In this document: positions 8,988 to 17,710 of the stretch, piece by piece
How positions within the stretch are numbered: the stretch's first letter is position 1
How the letters are laid out: every line of letters begins with the position of its first letter
Origin: Pontibacter pamirensis
GTDB taxonomy: Bacteria > Bacteroidota > Bacteroidia > Cytophagales > Hymenobacteraceae
Direction: 5' to 3'
Assembly (NCBI RefSeq): GCF_010015475.1
Contig: NZ_SSNI01000012.1
Span: 62,001 to 126,000, forward strand
DNA: 64,000 nt
Program-made: the position numbers and the translations under genes
The notes under the pieces: model-generated
The model's database searches: none
What the model was told of the DNA's origin: nothing
What the model saw: the letters and a program-made list of their open reading frames with translations, nothing else

Positions 8988-9701
8988 TTACTTAAGTTGG
9001 CGCAGGTACAGCTGGATGGTGTTTTCCAGCCCATAGTACAGTGCATCGCAGATAAGCGCGTGGCCAATACTCACCTCTGCCAGCTCCGGCAGGTTGTTTT
9101 TCAGGTATTTGAGGTTGTCCAGGTCCAGGTCGTGGCCGGCGTTGATGCCAAGGCCAAGCTGATGCGCTTTTTGTGCCGCCTTTACATAAGGTGCAATGGC
9201 CTTCTCAGGGTTATTACGGTAACCAGTAGCGTAGGCTTCCGTGTAAAGCTCAATCCGGTCTGTGCCTACCAAAGCCGCGCCCTCTACCATGCCCTTGTCC
9301 GGATCCACAAAAATAGAGACGCGCATACCGTGCTCCTTTAGCTCAAGTATGGTTTGCGTCAGGAAATCTTTGTGCCGGATGGTATCCCAGCCTGCGTTGG
9401 AGGTGATCGCATCGGGTGCGTCAGGTACAAGTGTCACCTGGTCCGGCTTCACTTCCTTTACCAGTTGCAGAAAGTCTGGCGTTGGGTTTCCTTCTATGTT
9501 AAATTCTGTGGTTACCACTTCTTTTAAGTCGTACACGTCGCGGTAGCGGATGTGGCGCTCATCGGGGCGGGGGTGCACCGTGATGCCTTGTGCTCCGAAT
9601 CGCTCACAATCTTTAGCCGACTGCATAACATTTGGCCTGTCACCGCCACGGGCATTCCGTAAAGTGGCTATTTTGTTTATATTTACACTCAGTTTAGTCA
9701 T
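8988..9701 (-). CDS. pdxJ: Pyridoxine 5'-phosphate synthase
   Basis: PdxJ condenses 1-deoxyxylulose 5-phosphate with 3-amino-2-oxopropyl phosphate in DXP-dependent vitamin B6 synthesis. The 237-residue protein starts with [18 protein letters not shown] and carries the conserved [17 protein letters not shown], the substrate-binding EGNPTPDFL stretch and [10 protein letters not shown]. This is the usual length. It is the promoter-proximal gene of the pdxJ-selU-selD run and is divergent from yqeY across a 169-bp gap that should carry both promoters. Confidence 0.96.
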   Translation of the reverse strand: MTKLSVNINKIATLRNARGGDRPNVMQSAKDCERFGAQGITVHPRPDERHIRYRDVYDLKEVVTTEFNIEGNPTPDFLQLVKEVKPDQVTLVPDAPDAITSNAGWDTIRHKDFLTQTILELKEHGMRVSIFVDPDKGMVEGAALVGTDRIELYTEAYATGYRNNPEKAIAPYVKAAQKAHQLGLGINAGHDLDLDNLKYLKNNLPELAEVSIGHALICDALYYGLENTIQLYLRQLK

Positions 9702-9870
9702 CGGGATGCTGTTATATCTGCTGGAGCTTTTACGCGCCTCTTTTCAAATGACTAAATTAACGGAATTTTGTTTAAGATGCTTTAAGTGGCGCCGGGCATC
9801 ATGGCGTATAACAAAGCATTGGCGGTATAAACCGTTTTGATCTACATATAAAAACATCAATAAAAGAACT

Positions 9871-10332
9871 ATGACACTAAAAGAACGCGTTGACGCTGAC
9901 ATCAAACAAGCCATGCTGGCGAAAGATAAATCCCGTTTGCAGGCGCTGAGAAGTATCAAGTCACAGATACTGCTGGCAGAAACTGAGAAAGCTGGCACGG
10001 AAGGTATTTCAAACGAAACAGAATTGAAGTTGCTGACAAAGGCTGCTAAGCAGCGCCGCGAATCAGCGGAACTGTATGCCAAACAAGGCCGCGCCGATTT
10101 AGAAGAAGTAGAGCTGGCGGAACTGGCTGTGATAGAGCAGTACCTGCCACAGCAGCTGGATGAAGGAGACCTGCGCGTACGCCTTTTGGAGATTATACAA
10201 CGTGTGGGAGCTACCGGCCCATCAGACATCGGCAGAGTAATGGGCGTGGCCTCCAAAGAACTGGCTGGCCAGGCTGACGGACGCGCCATCTCAAGTGCAG
10301 CTGGTGACCTGCTGAACAACACTGATTTTTAA
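9871..10332 (+). CDS. GatB/YqeY domain protein
   Basis: A 153-residue stand-alone YqeY-type protein related to the C-terminal tRNA-binding tail of GatB in the Asp/Glu-tRNA amidotransferase. It shows the N-terminal helical segment LKERVDADIKQAMLAKDK, the central YAKQGRADLEEVELAELAVIEQYLP and the C-terminal PSDIGRVMGVASKELAGQADG that define the family. It is cytoplasmic and its exact role is unsettled. It precedes a large palindrome and then cvpA. Confidence 0.92.
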   Translation: MTLKERVDADIKQAMLAKDKSRLQALRSIKSQILLAETEKAGTEGISNETELKLLTKAAKQRRESAELYAKQGRADLEEVELAELAVIEQYLPQQLDEGDLRVRLLEIIQRVGATGPSDIGRVMGVASKELAGQADGRAISSAAGDLLNNTDF

Positions 10333-10333
10333 A

Positions 10334-10389
10334 TTATAGCTCTTTCAACCGGGGCTCCTCAGGAGCAGCTTCGGCTGAAAGAGCTATAA
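10334..10389. repeat. Nested 56-bp palindrome between yqeY and cvpA
   Basis: An outer stem pairs 10334-10351 with 10372-10389, with one mismatch. An inner perfect hairpin GCTCCT-C-AGGAGC occupies 10354-10366. No T-run follows on either strand, so it is not a canonical intrinsic terminator. It could be a dispersed palindromic element or an RNA structure affecting cvpA. Confidence 0.6.
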
Positions 10390-10463
10390 AACATTTAAGG
10401 TGTAACAATTACAAGTGTGGAGGCAATGCCTTGTGCCCTTCATTTTATATCTTGTTTCTTAAC

Positions 10464-10982
10464 ATGAGTACATTCGATTTTTTTCTGGCAATTCCCATTG
10501 CCTACGGTGCTTTTCAAGGCTTTCGCAAAGGCCTGTTGCTGGAGCTGGTGTCGCTGGTGGCACTGGTGCTCGCGATTTTGGGAGGCTTAAAGCTATTGGA
10601 CACCGCGCTGCCCATGATGGAAGGTTTTGTGGGCGACGCCCATGGCCTGCTGCCGTATGTCACTTTCCTGATTGTGTTTGTAGGAATTATCCTGCTGATA
10701 CACCTGGGCGGCTTGCTGCTGAAAAAGGTCATTGACTTTACTCCGTTCGGCTTCTTCGATAATTTTCTGGGAGCCATTCTGGGAGCACTAAAGTGGTGCG
10801 TGGCGCTGAGCCTGCTGCTTTACGTGTCTGACATGGCCGGCATCAGCGTTTCTACGGACACAGCGACAACCTCTATGGTATATCCAGTAGTGCTCAAAAC
10901 AACGCCGTACGCGCTCGATATCCTGAGTTACGTGCTTCCGTTTGTGAAAGCACTCATCAACTCCTTGAAACATCATTTTTAA
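10464..10982 (+). CDS. CvpA-family inner-membrane protein
   Basis: A 172-residue integral membrane protein of the CvpA (colicin V production) family, with four predicted hydrophobic segments at about residues 5-25, 30-50, 63-86 and 100-125. The N-terminal FLAIPIAYGAFQGFRKGLLLELVSLVALV is characteristic, with the conserved G-R-KG turn after the first helix. The ATG at 10464 is preferred to an in-frame TTG at 10431. Members influence envelope homeostasis, but the biochemical role is not settled. Confidence 0.88.
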   Translation: MSTFDFFLAIPIAYGAFQGFRKGLLLELVSLVALVLAILGGLKLLDTALPMMEGFVGDAHGLLPYVTFLIVFVGIILLIHLGGLLLKKVIDFTPFGFFDNFLGAILGALKWCVALSLLLYVSDMAGISVSTDTATTSMVYPVVLKTTPYALDILSYVLPFVKALINSLKHHF

Positions 10983-11249
10983 AAGTTAAAAATTTAGAGA
11001 GAAGGTTAAAAAGTTATAAGGGTGATTGGTTTCACCTAAGGTTAAGCCTTTTTATGCTTAGTTGTCTGGCGCAAAGCTATTGTTTTGCTGAGAATTTCAA
11101 CTTTTGAAGTTATTTCTTTCACCAGACGAAACTGCCACTTACATCTTTGCACCAGCGAGTCTGGAGACTCGCACTTATTGTGCGTCACGGGAAATATTCC
11201 CGCGCCAGTTAAGGATTTTGTAACCCTTAGTTTGGCAAGAGCAGTACAA
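10983..11249. other. Intergenic region with short palindromes, upstream of pabA
   Basis: No ORF is supported here. Two perfect small hairpins are visible: a 7-bp stem GCGAGTC/GACTCGC (11155-11172) and CGGGAA/TTCCCG (11188-11202). The region ends in an 8-bp tandem repeat. It presumably contains the promoter of the pabA-type gene, but I find no clear TAnnTTTG. Confidence 0.5.
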
Positions 11250-11318
11250 CTCTAACTCTCTAACTCTCTAACTCTCTAACTCTCTAACTCTCTAACTCTC
11301 TAACTCTCTAACTCTCTA
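11250..11318. repeat. 8-bp tandem repeat (CTCTAACT)n abutting the pabA start codon
   Basis: Eight exact copies of CTCTAACT (11250-11313) are followed by a partial CTCTA unit whose next base is the A of the pabA ATG. The whole 5' leader immediately before the start codon is therefore repeat sequence, with no purine-rich ribosome-binding site. Octamer arrays can change copy number by strand slippage. Confidence 0.97.
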
Positions 11319-11888
11319 ATGCTTCTCCTGCTTGATAACTTTGACTCGTTTACCTATAACCTCGTAGACTATTTCGGGCAGTTAGGGGTAGAGGCAAAGG
11401 TGGTGCGGAATGATGTGCCGCTAGAGGAGATACAACGATTACCCGTAGAGGCCATCGTGCTGTCGCCGGGGCCAGGCGCACCGCAGGGGGCTGGTAGTTT
11501 GTTGGAGGTGGTGCGTTATTATCATGAGAAAATGCCGATGCTGGGTATTTGTCTGGGGCACCAGGCCCTGGGAGAGTTCTTCGGGGCTACCTTAGAGAAA
11601 GGCATCCGGCCGATGCATGGGAAGCTCTCAGAAATAATCTGCGAATTGGATCCTATTTTTGAAGGGCTTCCACAGAGAATGCCGGTAGTACGCTATCACT
11701 CCCTCGTATTGCGCCATACCCCGGAATGCCTTGTTCCGCTGGCACATACACAGGAAGGGGAACTGATGGCTTTCCGGCACCGGGAACTGCCGCTATATGC
11801 ATTGCAGTTTCATCCGGAGGCCGCTTTAACTACTTATGGTTTGCACATGCTCCGAAATTGGCTTACTATTGCTAATATTGCACATTAA
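11319..11888 (+). CDS. Anthranilate/aminodeoxychorismate synthase glutamine amidotransferase subunit
   Basis: A 189-residue class-I glutamine amidotransferase of the PabA/TrpG type. It releases ammonia from glutamine for a chorismate-using partner (PabB or TrpE), leading to folate or tryptophan. The start LLLLDNFDSFTYNLVDYF is diagnostic, the nucleophile is Cys78 in GICLGHQ, and the His165/Glu167 pair lies in QFHPEAA. No pabB/trpE/trpD gene is adjacent, so the choice between PabA and TrpG is open. The octamer repeat touching its ATG is the unusual feature. Confidence 0.92.
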   Translation: MLLLLDNFDSFTYNLVDYFGQLGVEAKVVRNDVPLEEIQRLPVEAIVLSPGPGAPQGAGSLLEVVRYYHEKMPMLGICLGHQALGEFFGATLEKGIRPMHGKLSEIICELDPIFEGLPQRMPVVRYHSLVLRHTPECLVPLAHTQEGELMAFRHRELPLYALQFHPEAALTTYGLHMLRNWLTIANIAH

Positions 11889-11939
11889 AATGATCGTATA
11901 CCTCTAGAAATACGTTTCTTTCAAAAGTTTCTAAGCTAC

Positions 11940-12716
11940 ATGAATTTACAAATCAGGCAAGAAGGCGGTTTCCAATACATTGACGAAGGAGAAGGAGAAG
12001 TACTGTTGCTGTTGCACGGCTTGTTTGGCGCGCTGAGCAACTGGAATGGCGTTGTGGACCATTTTTCAAAGAACTACCGTGTGGTGATTCCGCTCATGCC
12101 TATCTACGAAATGGCGTTGCACAAGGCGGGAGTGCCTGGTCTTACGGCGTTTGTAGAGGACTTCGTGAAGCTGAAAAAGCTTAAAAACCTGACAGTTCTG
12201 GGAAATTCTCTTGGGGGCCATGTTGGCCTGGCTTATACTTTAAAAAATGCCGACATGGTGCAGCGGCTTGTCCTAACCGGCAGTTCCGGCCTGTTCGAGG
12301 ATTCTATGGGTGGTTCATTTCCAAAGCGCGGTAATTACCAGTATGTGCAGGAGCGCGTGGGCTATACGTTTTACGATCCGAAAACCGCTACCAAAGAACT
12401 GGTAGATGAAGTTTTCTCTATCACCAACAGCAATGCCAAATGCCTGCGTATTATTGCTATCGCCAAGTCGGCACAGCGACATAATATGGCCAAAGATATC
12501 ACAAACATAAAGGTGCCAACGTTGTTAATCTGGGGACTGAACGATACCATCACTCCGCCGCTGGTAGGGCATGAATTCAACAGGCTCATTGAGAAATCAG
12601 AACTTTATTTCATTGATAAGTGCGGACATGCCCCAATGATGGAACATCCGGAGAAGTTTAACAGTATCTTAGAAAAGTATTTAGAGAACACACCTATAAC
12701 CGCGACAGCTACATGA
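11940..12716 (+). CDS. Alpha/beta-fold hydrolase
   Basis: A 258-residue alpha/beta hydrolase. The oxyanion region is LLLHGLFGALSNW, the nucleophile is in the elbow GNSLGGHVGL, an acid residue lies in WGLNDTITPP, and the catalytic His is in CGHAPMMEHPEKF. The cap region is short. Its stop overlaps the start of the CBS-domain gene by 4 nt, so translation is probably coupled in a hydrolase-CBS-Omp85-nadK run. The substrate is unknown. The order is common in Bacteroidota as far as I recall. Confidence 0.85.
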   Translation: MNLQIRQEGGFQYIDEGEGEVLLLLHGLFGALSNWNGVVDHFSKNYRVVIPLMPIYEMALHKAGVPGLTAFVEDFVKLKKLKNLTVLGNSLGGHVGLAYTLKNADMVQRLVLTGSSGLFEDSMGGSFPKRGNYQYVQERVGYTFYDPKTATKELVDEVFSITNSNAKCLRIIAIAKSAQRHNMAKDITNIKVPTLLIWGLNDTITPPLVGHEFNRLIEKSELYFIDKCGHAPMMEHPEKFNSILEKYLENTPITATAT

Positions 12717-13381
12717 TTGCAGAAGAACTCATCAACCAAATGATCCCGCCGCTGAAACTCTATGACACCGTAGAGAAGGCTTTGCGTTGGATGGATGAGT
12801 TCCGGGTGAATGAATTGCCTGTTGTGAGCAACCGCAAGTACATGGGCTTGGCTTCTGAGCTGGGCCTGATTGAGTTGAACGATCGCAGCCAGGCTTTAAA
12901 AGGGCTTGAGCTGGAGCATCAGGAAGTGCATGTGATGCAACACCAGCACTTTTATGATGTGATGGAGGCGGCAATAAAGAACAAAATACAGGTGGTGCCT
13001 GTGCTTGATGATGACCAGGAATACATAGGTATCATCACCATAAACGATACTTTAGCGGCCTTTGGGCAGATGTCGGCGCTGCAGGGGCAGGGAAGCATTC
13101 TGGTGCTTTCGATGCCGGAACGAGACTATTCGCTTAGCCAGATCAGCCGCCTGATCGAAGAGGAAAACACAAAGATCTTGAGCGCCTACGTCTCCCCTGA
13201 TGAGATGGACCCTTACCAGATAAAGCTTACTCTGAAGCTGAATGCCACTGATCTTTCCCGTATCATAGCTACTTTAGAGCGTTTTGAGTATCGTATTACG
13301 GCTCAGTTCAACGACAGTAGCACCGACAACGATGTAGGCCGTGATCGGTTAGACATGCTGCTGAAGTACCTCGATATTTAA
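12713..13381 (+). CDS. CBS-domain protein
   Basis: A 222-residue soluble protein with two N-terminal CBS motifs (about residues 1-60 and 70-125; the second contains VVPVLDDDQEYIGIIT) and a C-terminal half (about 135-215) with an ACT-like pattern. CBS pairs bind adenine nucleotides and regulate partners. It overlaps the upstream hydrolase by 4 nt and is 12 bp from the Omp85 gene. The partner is not evident. Family membership is clear but function is not. Confidence 0.85.
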   Translation: MIAEELINQMIPPLKLYDTVEKALRWMDEFRVNELPVVSNRKYMGLASELGLIELNDRSQALKGLELEHQEVHVMQHQHFYDVMEAAIKNKIQVVPVLDDDQEYIGIITINDTLAAFGQMSALQGQGSILVLSMPERDYSLSQISRLIEEENTKILSAYVSPDEMDPYQIKLTLKLNATDLSRIIATLERFEYRITAQFNDSSTDNDVGRDRLDMLLKYLDI

Positions 13382-13393
13382 ATCTGCGCAGTG

Positions 13394-14782
13394 ATGCAAC
13401 TGCGTGCGTCTATCTTCTTTATTTTTCTGTGGATAAGTTTGGCTGCACGGGCCCAGGTCTGTGAGGAGCCTCAATTGGTCATTGCGGATGTGAAGCTGGC
13501 AGGCAATGAGGTTACTAAACAGCAGGTAATGCTGCAGGAGCTGACTTTTGCCACCGGCGATACCGTACGATCCGATGAACTGGAACAACTGCTGGAGAAG
13601 AACCGCAGGCGCCTGTTTAACCTGCGCCTTTTTCATCATGTAAACTATACCTATACCTGTGACCAAAGCAATGTGCTGGTACAGTACGAGGTGCAGGAGC
13701 GCTTTTATCTATACCCTGTTCTGATTTTCGATTTTGCAGACCGTAATTTCAACGCCTGGCTGGAGAAGAAGGACTGGAGTCGCATAGATTACGGTGCCAG
13801 TCTGGTGCGCCGGAACTTCAGGGGGCGAAATGAGGATGTGCGGGTACGGGTGCAAAGGGGCTTTAACAAGCGGCTGGAGTTTTCTTACCGGATACCTTAC
13901 ATCAGCCGCAAACATAATCTTGGGGCTGAGGTTGGTGTAGCAGACTACAGAAGCCGCACCATCAGCTATACCAACCTTAATAACAGGCAGTACTTTTATG
14001 AAGAGGAGGAGGGGCTGCCCATTCAACGCACGGCATTGTCTGTAGGGTTGATACACCGGCGTAGCGTGCAGCGGCAGGAAGGCCTGCGTTTATCATACCT
14101 TCAGGAAAGCATCTCAGACTCGGTGGTTCACTTGAACCCGGAGTACTATCATAATGCACTGGACGAGCGGCAGTACCTGCGGCTGGAGCTATTCAAGGTA
14201 GCTAACCTACGGAATAATTTTGCCTACCCTCTTTCCGGAAGTTATTTTGAGGCCGGTGTGGCACAGAACTTCTTCCTGAAGGATTCAGGTACTCCCTTCA
14301 CCACTCTCTGGTCGAAATACGCGCATTACAGTAAGCTTTCAGAAAAGTATGCCTACATGGTGGGGGCGGAAGGGCAGTTGCGGCTATCGGAGCGGTATGC
14401 CTTTGCTGATAACCGGGCGCTCGGTTTCAGGTCACTTGTAAGGGGCTATGAACTTTATGTGGTGGGGGGGCAGCACTATGGCATTTTTAAACAAAGCTTA
14501 ACACGGGAGCTGCTGCAGATTAAAAGTATTAAACTTAATTTTATCCAAAACCCTAAGTTTAATAATATACCTTTGTCTGTATATCTTAATGCTTTTACAG
14601 ATGCAGGCTATGTGGTGGATAACGTTTTTCAGGAGAGGAACCCACTCACAAACCGCCTGCTAATAGGCGGAGGGCTGGGCGTGCACCTGGTTACTTTCTA
14701 TGACATCGTGTTGCGATTGGAGTATACTGTTAACAGGGAAGGAGGCAGAGGCTTATACTTCAGCACTGGGTTCCCATTTTAA
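13394..14782 (+). CDS. Short Omp85/BamA-TamA-type outer-membrane protein with one POTRA
   Basis: A protein of about 462 residues with a signal peptide (residues 1-20, ending ARAQ), a single POTRA-like domain (about 25-105, with VIADVKLAGNEVT and LEKNRRRLFNLRLF) and a C-terminal Omp85 barrel. The barrel includes SLVRGYE, the counterpart of the conserved RGY/F lid-lock motif. It is far shorter than BamA (832 residues, encoded at 18451) and TamA, and probably inserts or exports a specific substrate. The ATG at 13394 directly follows a GTG at 13391 and either may be used. It is 10 bp upstream of the nadK start. Confidence 0.82.
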   Translation: MQLRASIFFIFLWISLAARAQVCEEPQLVIADVKLAGNEVTKQQVMLQELTFATGDTVRSDELEQLLEKNRRRLFNLRLFHHVNYTYTCDQSNVLVQYEVQERFYLYPVLIFDFADRNFNAWLEKKDWSRIDYGASLVRRNFRGRNEDVRVRVQRGFNKRLEFSYRIPYISRKHNLGAEVGVADYRSRTISYTNLNNRQYFYEEEEGLPIQRTALSVGLIHRRSVQRQEGLRLSYLQESISDSVVHLNPEYYHNALDERQYLRLELFKVANLRNNFAYPLSGSYFEAGVAQNFFLKDSGTPFTTLWSKYAHYSKLSEKYAYMVGAEGQLRLSERYAFADNRALGFRSLVRGYELYVVGGQHYGIFKQSLTRELLQIKSIKLNFIQNPKFNNIPLSVYLNAFTDAGYVVDNVFQERNPLTNRLLIGGGLGVHLVTFYDIVLRLEYTVNREGGRGLYFSTGFPF

Positions 14783-14792
14783 TAAATCAACT

Positions 14793-15680
14793 ATGAGAAT
14801 AGCTATCCTTGGCAAACCTTTTAGTGACACCATCGCACCTTTCATTCAGATGCTCTTCGACGAGTTACAGCGGCGGAAGGCAGAGTTGTTTCTGGTGGAG
14901 CACTTCCACCAGTTCCTGAAAAACACGCTTAACCTACCTGCCAACATACAAACGTTTAGCAGGGGCGACAAGCTGGAGGGCGTGGATGTGGTGCTCAGCA
15001 TCGGTGGCGACGGCACCCTGCTGGATACGGTGACCTATGTGGGAGAGCAGCAGATTCCAATACTGGGGATTAATACTGGAAGGTTAGGGTTTTTGGCTAC
15101 CGTGCCTTACGACAGCATTACTGTTGCGCTGGATGCGCTTTACAAAGGGCACTATACCTTAGACGACAGGGCTTTGATACGGGTGGATTCTGACCAGGAA
15201 ATCTTTGGCGGTATCAACTTTGGGTTAAATGAGTTCAGCGTGCTAAAACGCGACACCTCCTCTATGATAGTGGTGCACACTTACATAGACGGAGAGTATC
15301 TGAACTCGTATTGGGCCGATGGTTTAGTGGTCGCAACACCAACCGGATCTACAGGGTACTCGCTTAGTTGTGGAGGCCCTTTGGTACTGCCCCAAACTAA
15401 CAATTTTGTGATCTCACCCGTATGTCCACATAACCTTAATGTTCGGCCCATGATTGTGTCAGACAGAAGTGTGATATCCTTTGAAGTGGAAGGACGCAGC
15501 AGTGCTTACCTCGCTTCGCTTGATTCGCGTTCTACTGCTGTTGACATGAATGTGCAACTGGCGGTACGGCGCGAGAACTTCGCAGCCAGACTTGTGAAGC
15601 TCCACCATGTCAATTTTCTGAAAACACTGCGCAGTAAACTTAACTGGGGTCTGGATAAGAGGAACAATATAATAACGTAA
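14793..15680 (+). CDS. nadK: NAD kinase
   Basis: NadK phosphorylates NAD to NADP. The 295-residue protein contains the signature SIGGDGTLLDTV (GGDGT at residues 71-75), LGINTGRLGFLATV and the substrate-binding TPTGSTGYSLSCGGP. The ATG at 14793 is chosen because everything upstream in the open frame lies inside the Omp85 gene and is not conserved in kind. It sits 10 bp after the Omp85 stop and upstream of the DUF6089-uppS-bamA block. Confidence 0.96.
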   Translation: MRIAILGKPFSDTIAPFIQMLFDELQRRKAELFLVEHFHQFLKNTLNLPANIQTFSRGDKLEGVDVVLSIGGDGTLLDTVTYVGEQQIPILGINTGRLGFLATVPYDSITVALDALYKGHYTLDDRALIRVDSDQEIFGGINFGLNEFSVLKRDTSSMIVVHTYIDGEYLNSYWADGLVVATPTGSTGYSLSCGGPLVLPQTNNFVISPVCPHNLNVRPMIVSDRSVISFEVEGRSSAYLASLDSRSTAVDMNVQLAVRRENFAARLVKLHHVNFLKTLRSKLNWGLDKRNNIIT

Positions 15681-15808
15681 TATTAAATATATATAATATA
15701 AATTTATTTAATTCAGGATTATCACTATTTTTGTTACAGCTCATGTTGAAGATTATCAGTCTGAGTCAGAGTGATAAAGCTGATACCATACTTTAGATTT
15801 CGATTACT

Positions 15809-16807
15809 ATGAAGAGATTATGTACTCTTGTACTCTTGTTTGTTTTCACGCTTACCCTTGTTGCTATTGATGCCGAAGCGCAACGTTTTACGCAACGTAA
15901 GAGGTATGGCTCTATTGGTTTAACGCTGGGTGCCACAAATTACTTTGGTGATATTGTGCCGGAACCAGATTTTACAAGCTTCCGCTTTAAGTCTACGCGC
16001 CCGAACGTAGGCCTTAGTTATACTTACCGGTATTTTCCCCGTGTTTCATTTAGAGGGGCTTTCCATTGGGGGCGCATCATGGGTGATGACAGACTGAGCG
16101 CTTCTCTGGATGAAGGCGAAAACGCTGGCCGTTTCATGCGAAACTTATCCTTTAGAAACGATATCAAGGAGTTAAGCGCTGTAGCCATCATTGACTTATT
16201 TGAAAACCGCCAGACATATGCGCGTCGGCCTGATTTTGTTCCTTATGGTTTTTTTGGGGTAGCTGTTTTTCATCATAACCCAAAAGCGTACTATGAGAGT
16301 GGCGTACGCGAAGGTTTATCTCCTGATCAGGATATCCCAACCGGCTGGTATGAATTGCAGCCTTTAGGTACCGAAGGGCAATATGTGGATGGCGGAAATT
16401 ATCCTGATCCGTACAGCCGCGTGCAGATAGCCATTCCGTTTGGTTTAGGTGTGCGTTATAAGCTCGACAGAAACTGGGATCTAAACATTGAGATTGGCTG
16501 GAGAAAGACTTTTACGGATTACCTGGATGATGCCAGCGGTTCTTTTGCCAATAAAGCTGATCTTCTCAATAACAACAGCGGAAGCGAAAACCCTGTGGCG
16601 GCAACTATTCTTCACGACAGGAGCGGGGAGTCTGGCTTTGCTACTTTCCCGGACCCAAATGGTACACCTTATCAAATTGTGCCAGGTTTTGGAACGCCTG
16701 CCAACACTAAACGAGGTAACGCATCAGACGACGATTGGTATATCACAACAGGTATTACCCTGAATTATATTTTAACACCTCGTATCAGAAGTCCGAAGTT
16801 TAGATAA
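15809..16807 (+). CDS. DUF6089-like outer-membrane beta-barrel protein (first copy)
   Basis: A 332-residue exported protein with a signal peptide (about 1-24, ending DAEAQ) and a small beta-barrel pattern: SIGLTLGATNYFGDI, alternating aromatic strands, and IPFGLGVRYKLDRNWDLNIEIGWRKTFTDYLDD near residues 210-240. Bacteroidota DUF6089 proteins typically precede uppS and bamA, as here. The function is unknown, and a structural or assembly role at the outer membrane is inferred from location only. It is followed after 47 bp by a paralogue. Confidence 0.82.
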   Translation: MKRLCTLVLLFVFTLTLVAIDAEAQRFTQRKRYGSIGLTLGATNYFGDIVPEPDFTSFRFKSTRPNVGLSYTYRYFPRVSFRGAFHWGRIMGDDRLSASLDEGENAGRFMRNLSFRNDIKELSAVAIIDLFENRQTYARRPDFVPYGFFGVAVFHHNPKAYYESGVREGLSPDQDIPTGWYELQPLGTEGQYVDGGNYPDPYSRVQIAIPFGLGVRYKLDRNWDLNIEIGWRKTFTDYLDDASGSFANKADLLNNNSGSENPVAATILHDRSGESGFATFPDPNGTPYQIVPGFGTPANTKRGNASDDDWYITTGITLNYILTPRIRSPKFR

Positions 16808-16854
16808 TATATTTGGCGGCACATCGTTGCTCAACTAAACTCCGCTTAAACTAC

Positions 16855-17652
16855 ATGGCATTACATAATTTTAAAGCCGCACTCCTTATTTGTTTAATAC
16901 TGCAAATAGGGGGTGCTTTTTTTGGCTACGCTTCTTATGCACAAAGCAAAACTCCTATCACTACATCAGAAATAGGTATAGGCATTGGGGGTGCTAATTA
17001 TAAAGGTGAGGTTTCTCCTAACTACCGTTTGCTTAATAACCAACCCGCACTCACCGTGTTTTACCGCCGCGACATGTCTGACGCGATCACGTTGCGTGGC
17101 GGGCTGATGGGTAGCCATCGCATCTTTGATGACAACACTTTTAGTGATGAGGCCTATGCGGATGACCGTCCCTACCATGAATACCGTCAGGCAGAGCTTC
17201 GCCTAAGCCTCTTTGAGTTTTCAGCAGTAATGGAGTATAATTTCCTCGATTACTACGACATGAAGCAGAACCCGCGCATCTCTCCCTATCTTTTTATCGG
17301 GGCGGCAGGCTTGCTTTACAATGTAAAACTGTATTCAGATACACATACGCCGAACCGTAGCGACACAGGCAACAGCCTTAACAAGGAGTTTAATACCAAA
17401 ATCCTGGTTTCCGTGCCTTTTGGTTTGGGGGTAAAGTATGCCCTGAGCAAACACTGGAACCTTGGCCTGGAGTTTGGCGCACGCAAACTCTTTACTGATA
17501 AATTTGATGCCCTCTCTGAGGATGACCCTGCCCACCTGGCAAACCCTAATGACAACGACTGGTACTACTACAACGGTGTCAGTATTTCCTACACTTTTTA
17601 CCGCAACAACTGCCCTCCTGTGTACAAGAAAAATCCCGGCCTCCTAGATTAA
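16855..17652 (+). CDS. DUF6089-like outer-membrane beta-barrel protein (second copy)
   Basis: A 265-residue paralogue of the preceding gene. It has a signal peptide (ending SYAQ, about residue 30), then the same opening strand pattern EIGIGIGGANYKGEVSPNY and the matching VPFGLGVKYALSKHWNLGL block. The ATG at 16855 fits the signal peptide better than a TTG at 16813. The pair looks like an old tandem duplication. It precedes uppS by 58 bp, placing it in the envelope-assembly block. Confidence 0.82.
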   Translation: MALHNFKAALLICLILQIGGAFFGYASYAQSKTPITTSEIGIGIGGANYKGEVSPNYRLLNNQPALTVFYRRDMSDAITLRGGLMGSHRIFDDNTFSDEAYADDRPYHEYRQAELRLSLFEFSAVMEYNFLDYYDMKQNPRISPYLFIGAAGLLYNVKLYSDTHTPNRSDTGNSLNKEFNTKILVSVPFGLGVKYALSKHWNLGLEFGARKLFTDKFDALSEDDPAHLANPNDNDWYYYNGVSISYTFYRNNCPPVYKKNPGLLD

Positions 17653-17710
17653 GTTGCAATGTTTCATAAATTTATGATGCTTTTTGTAACTTGCGGGGAA
17701 ATTGAGTTGA

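Noticed and set aside
8496..9341. 281-codon plus-strand ORF spanning selU and pdxJ
   Set aside because: It is antisense to two conserved genes, has no domain pattern, and crosses their intergenic junction. It is a shadow frame.
11250..11318. CRISPR-like array
   Set aside because: The repeats are only 8 bp with no spacers, so this is a simple tandem repeat, and no cas genes are present.
14700..14792. N-terminal extension of NAD kinase
   Set aside because: This part of the open frame lies inside the Omp85 gene. The ATG at 14793 gives the normal kinase start.
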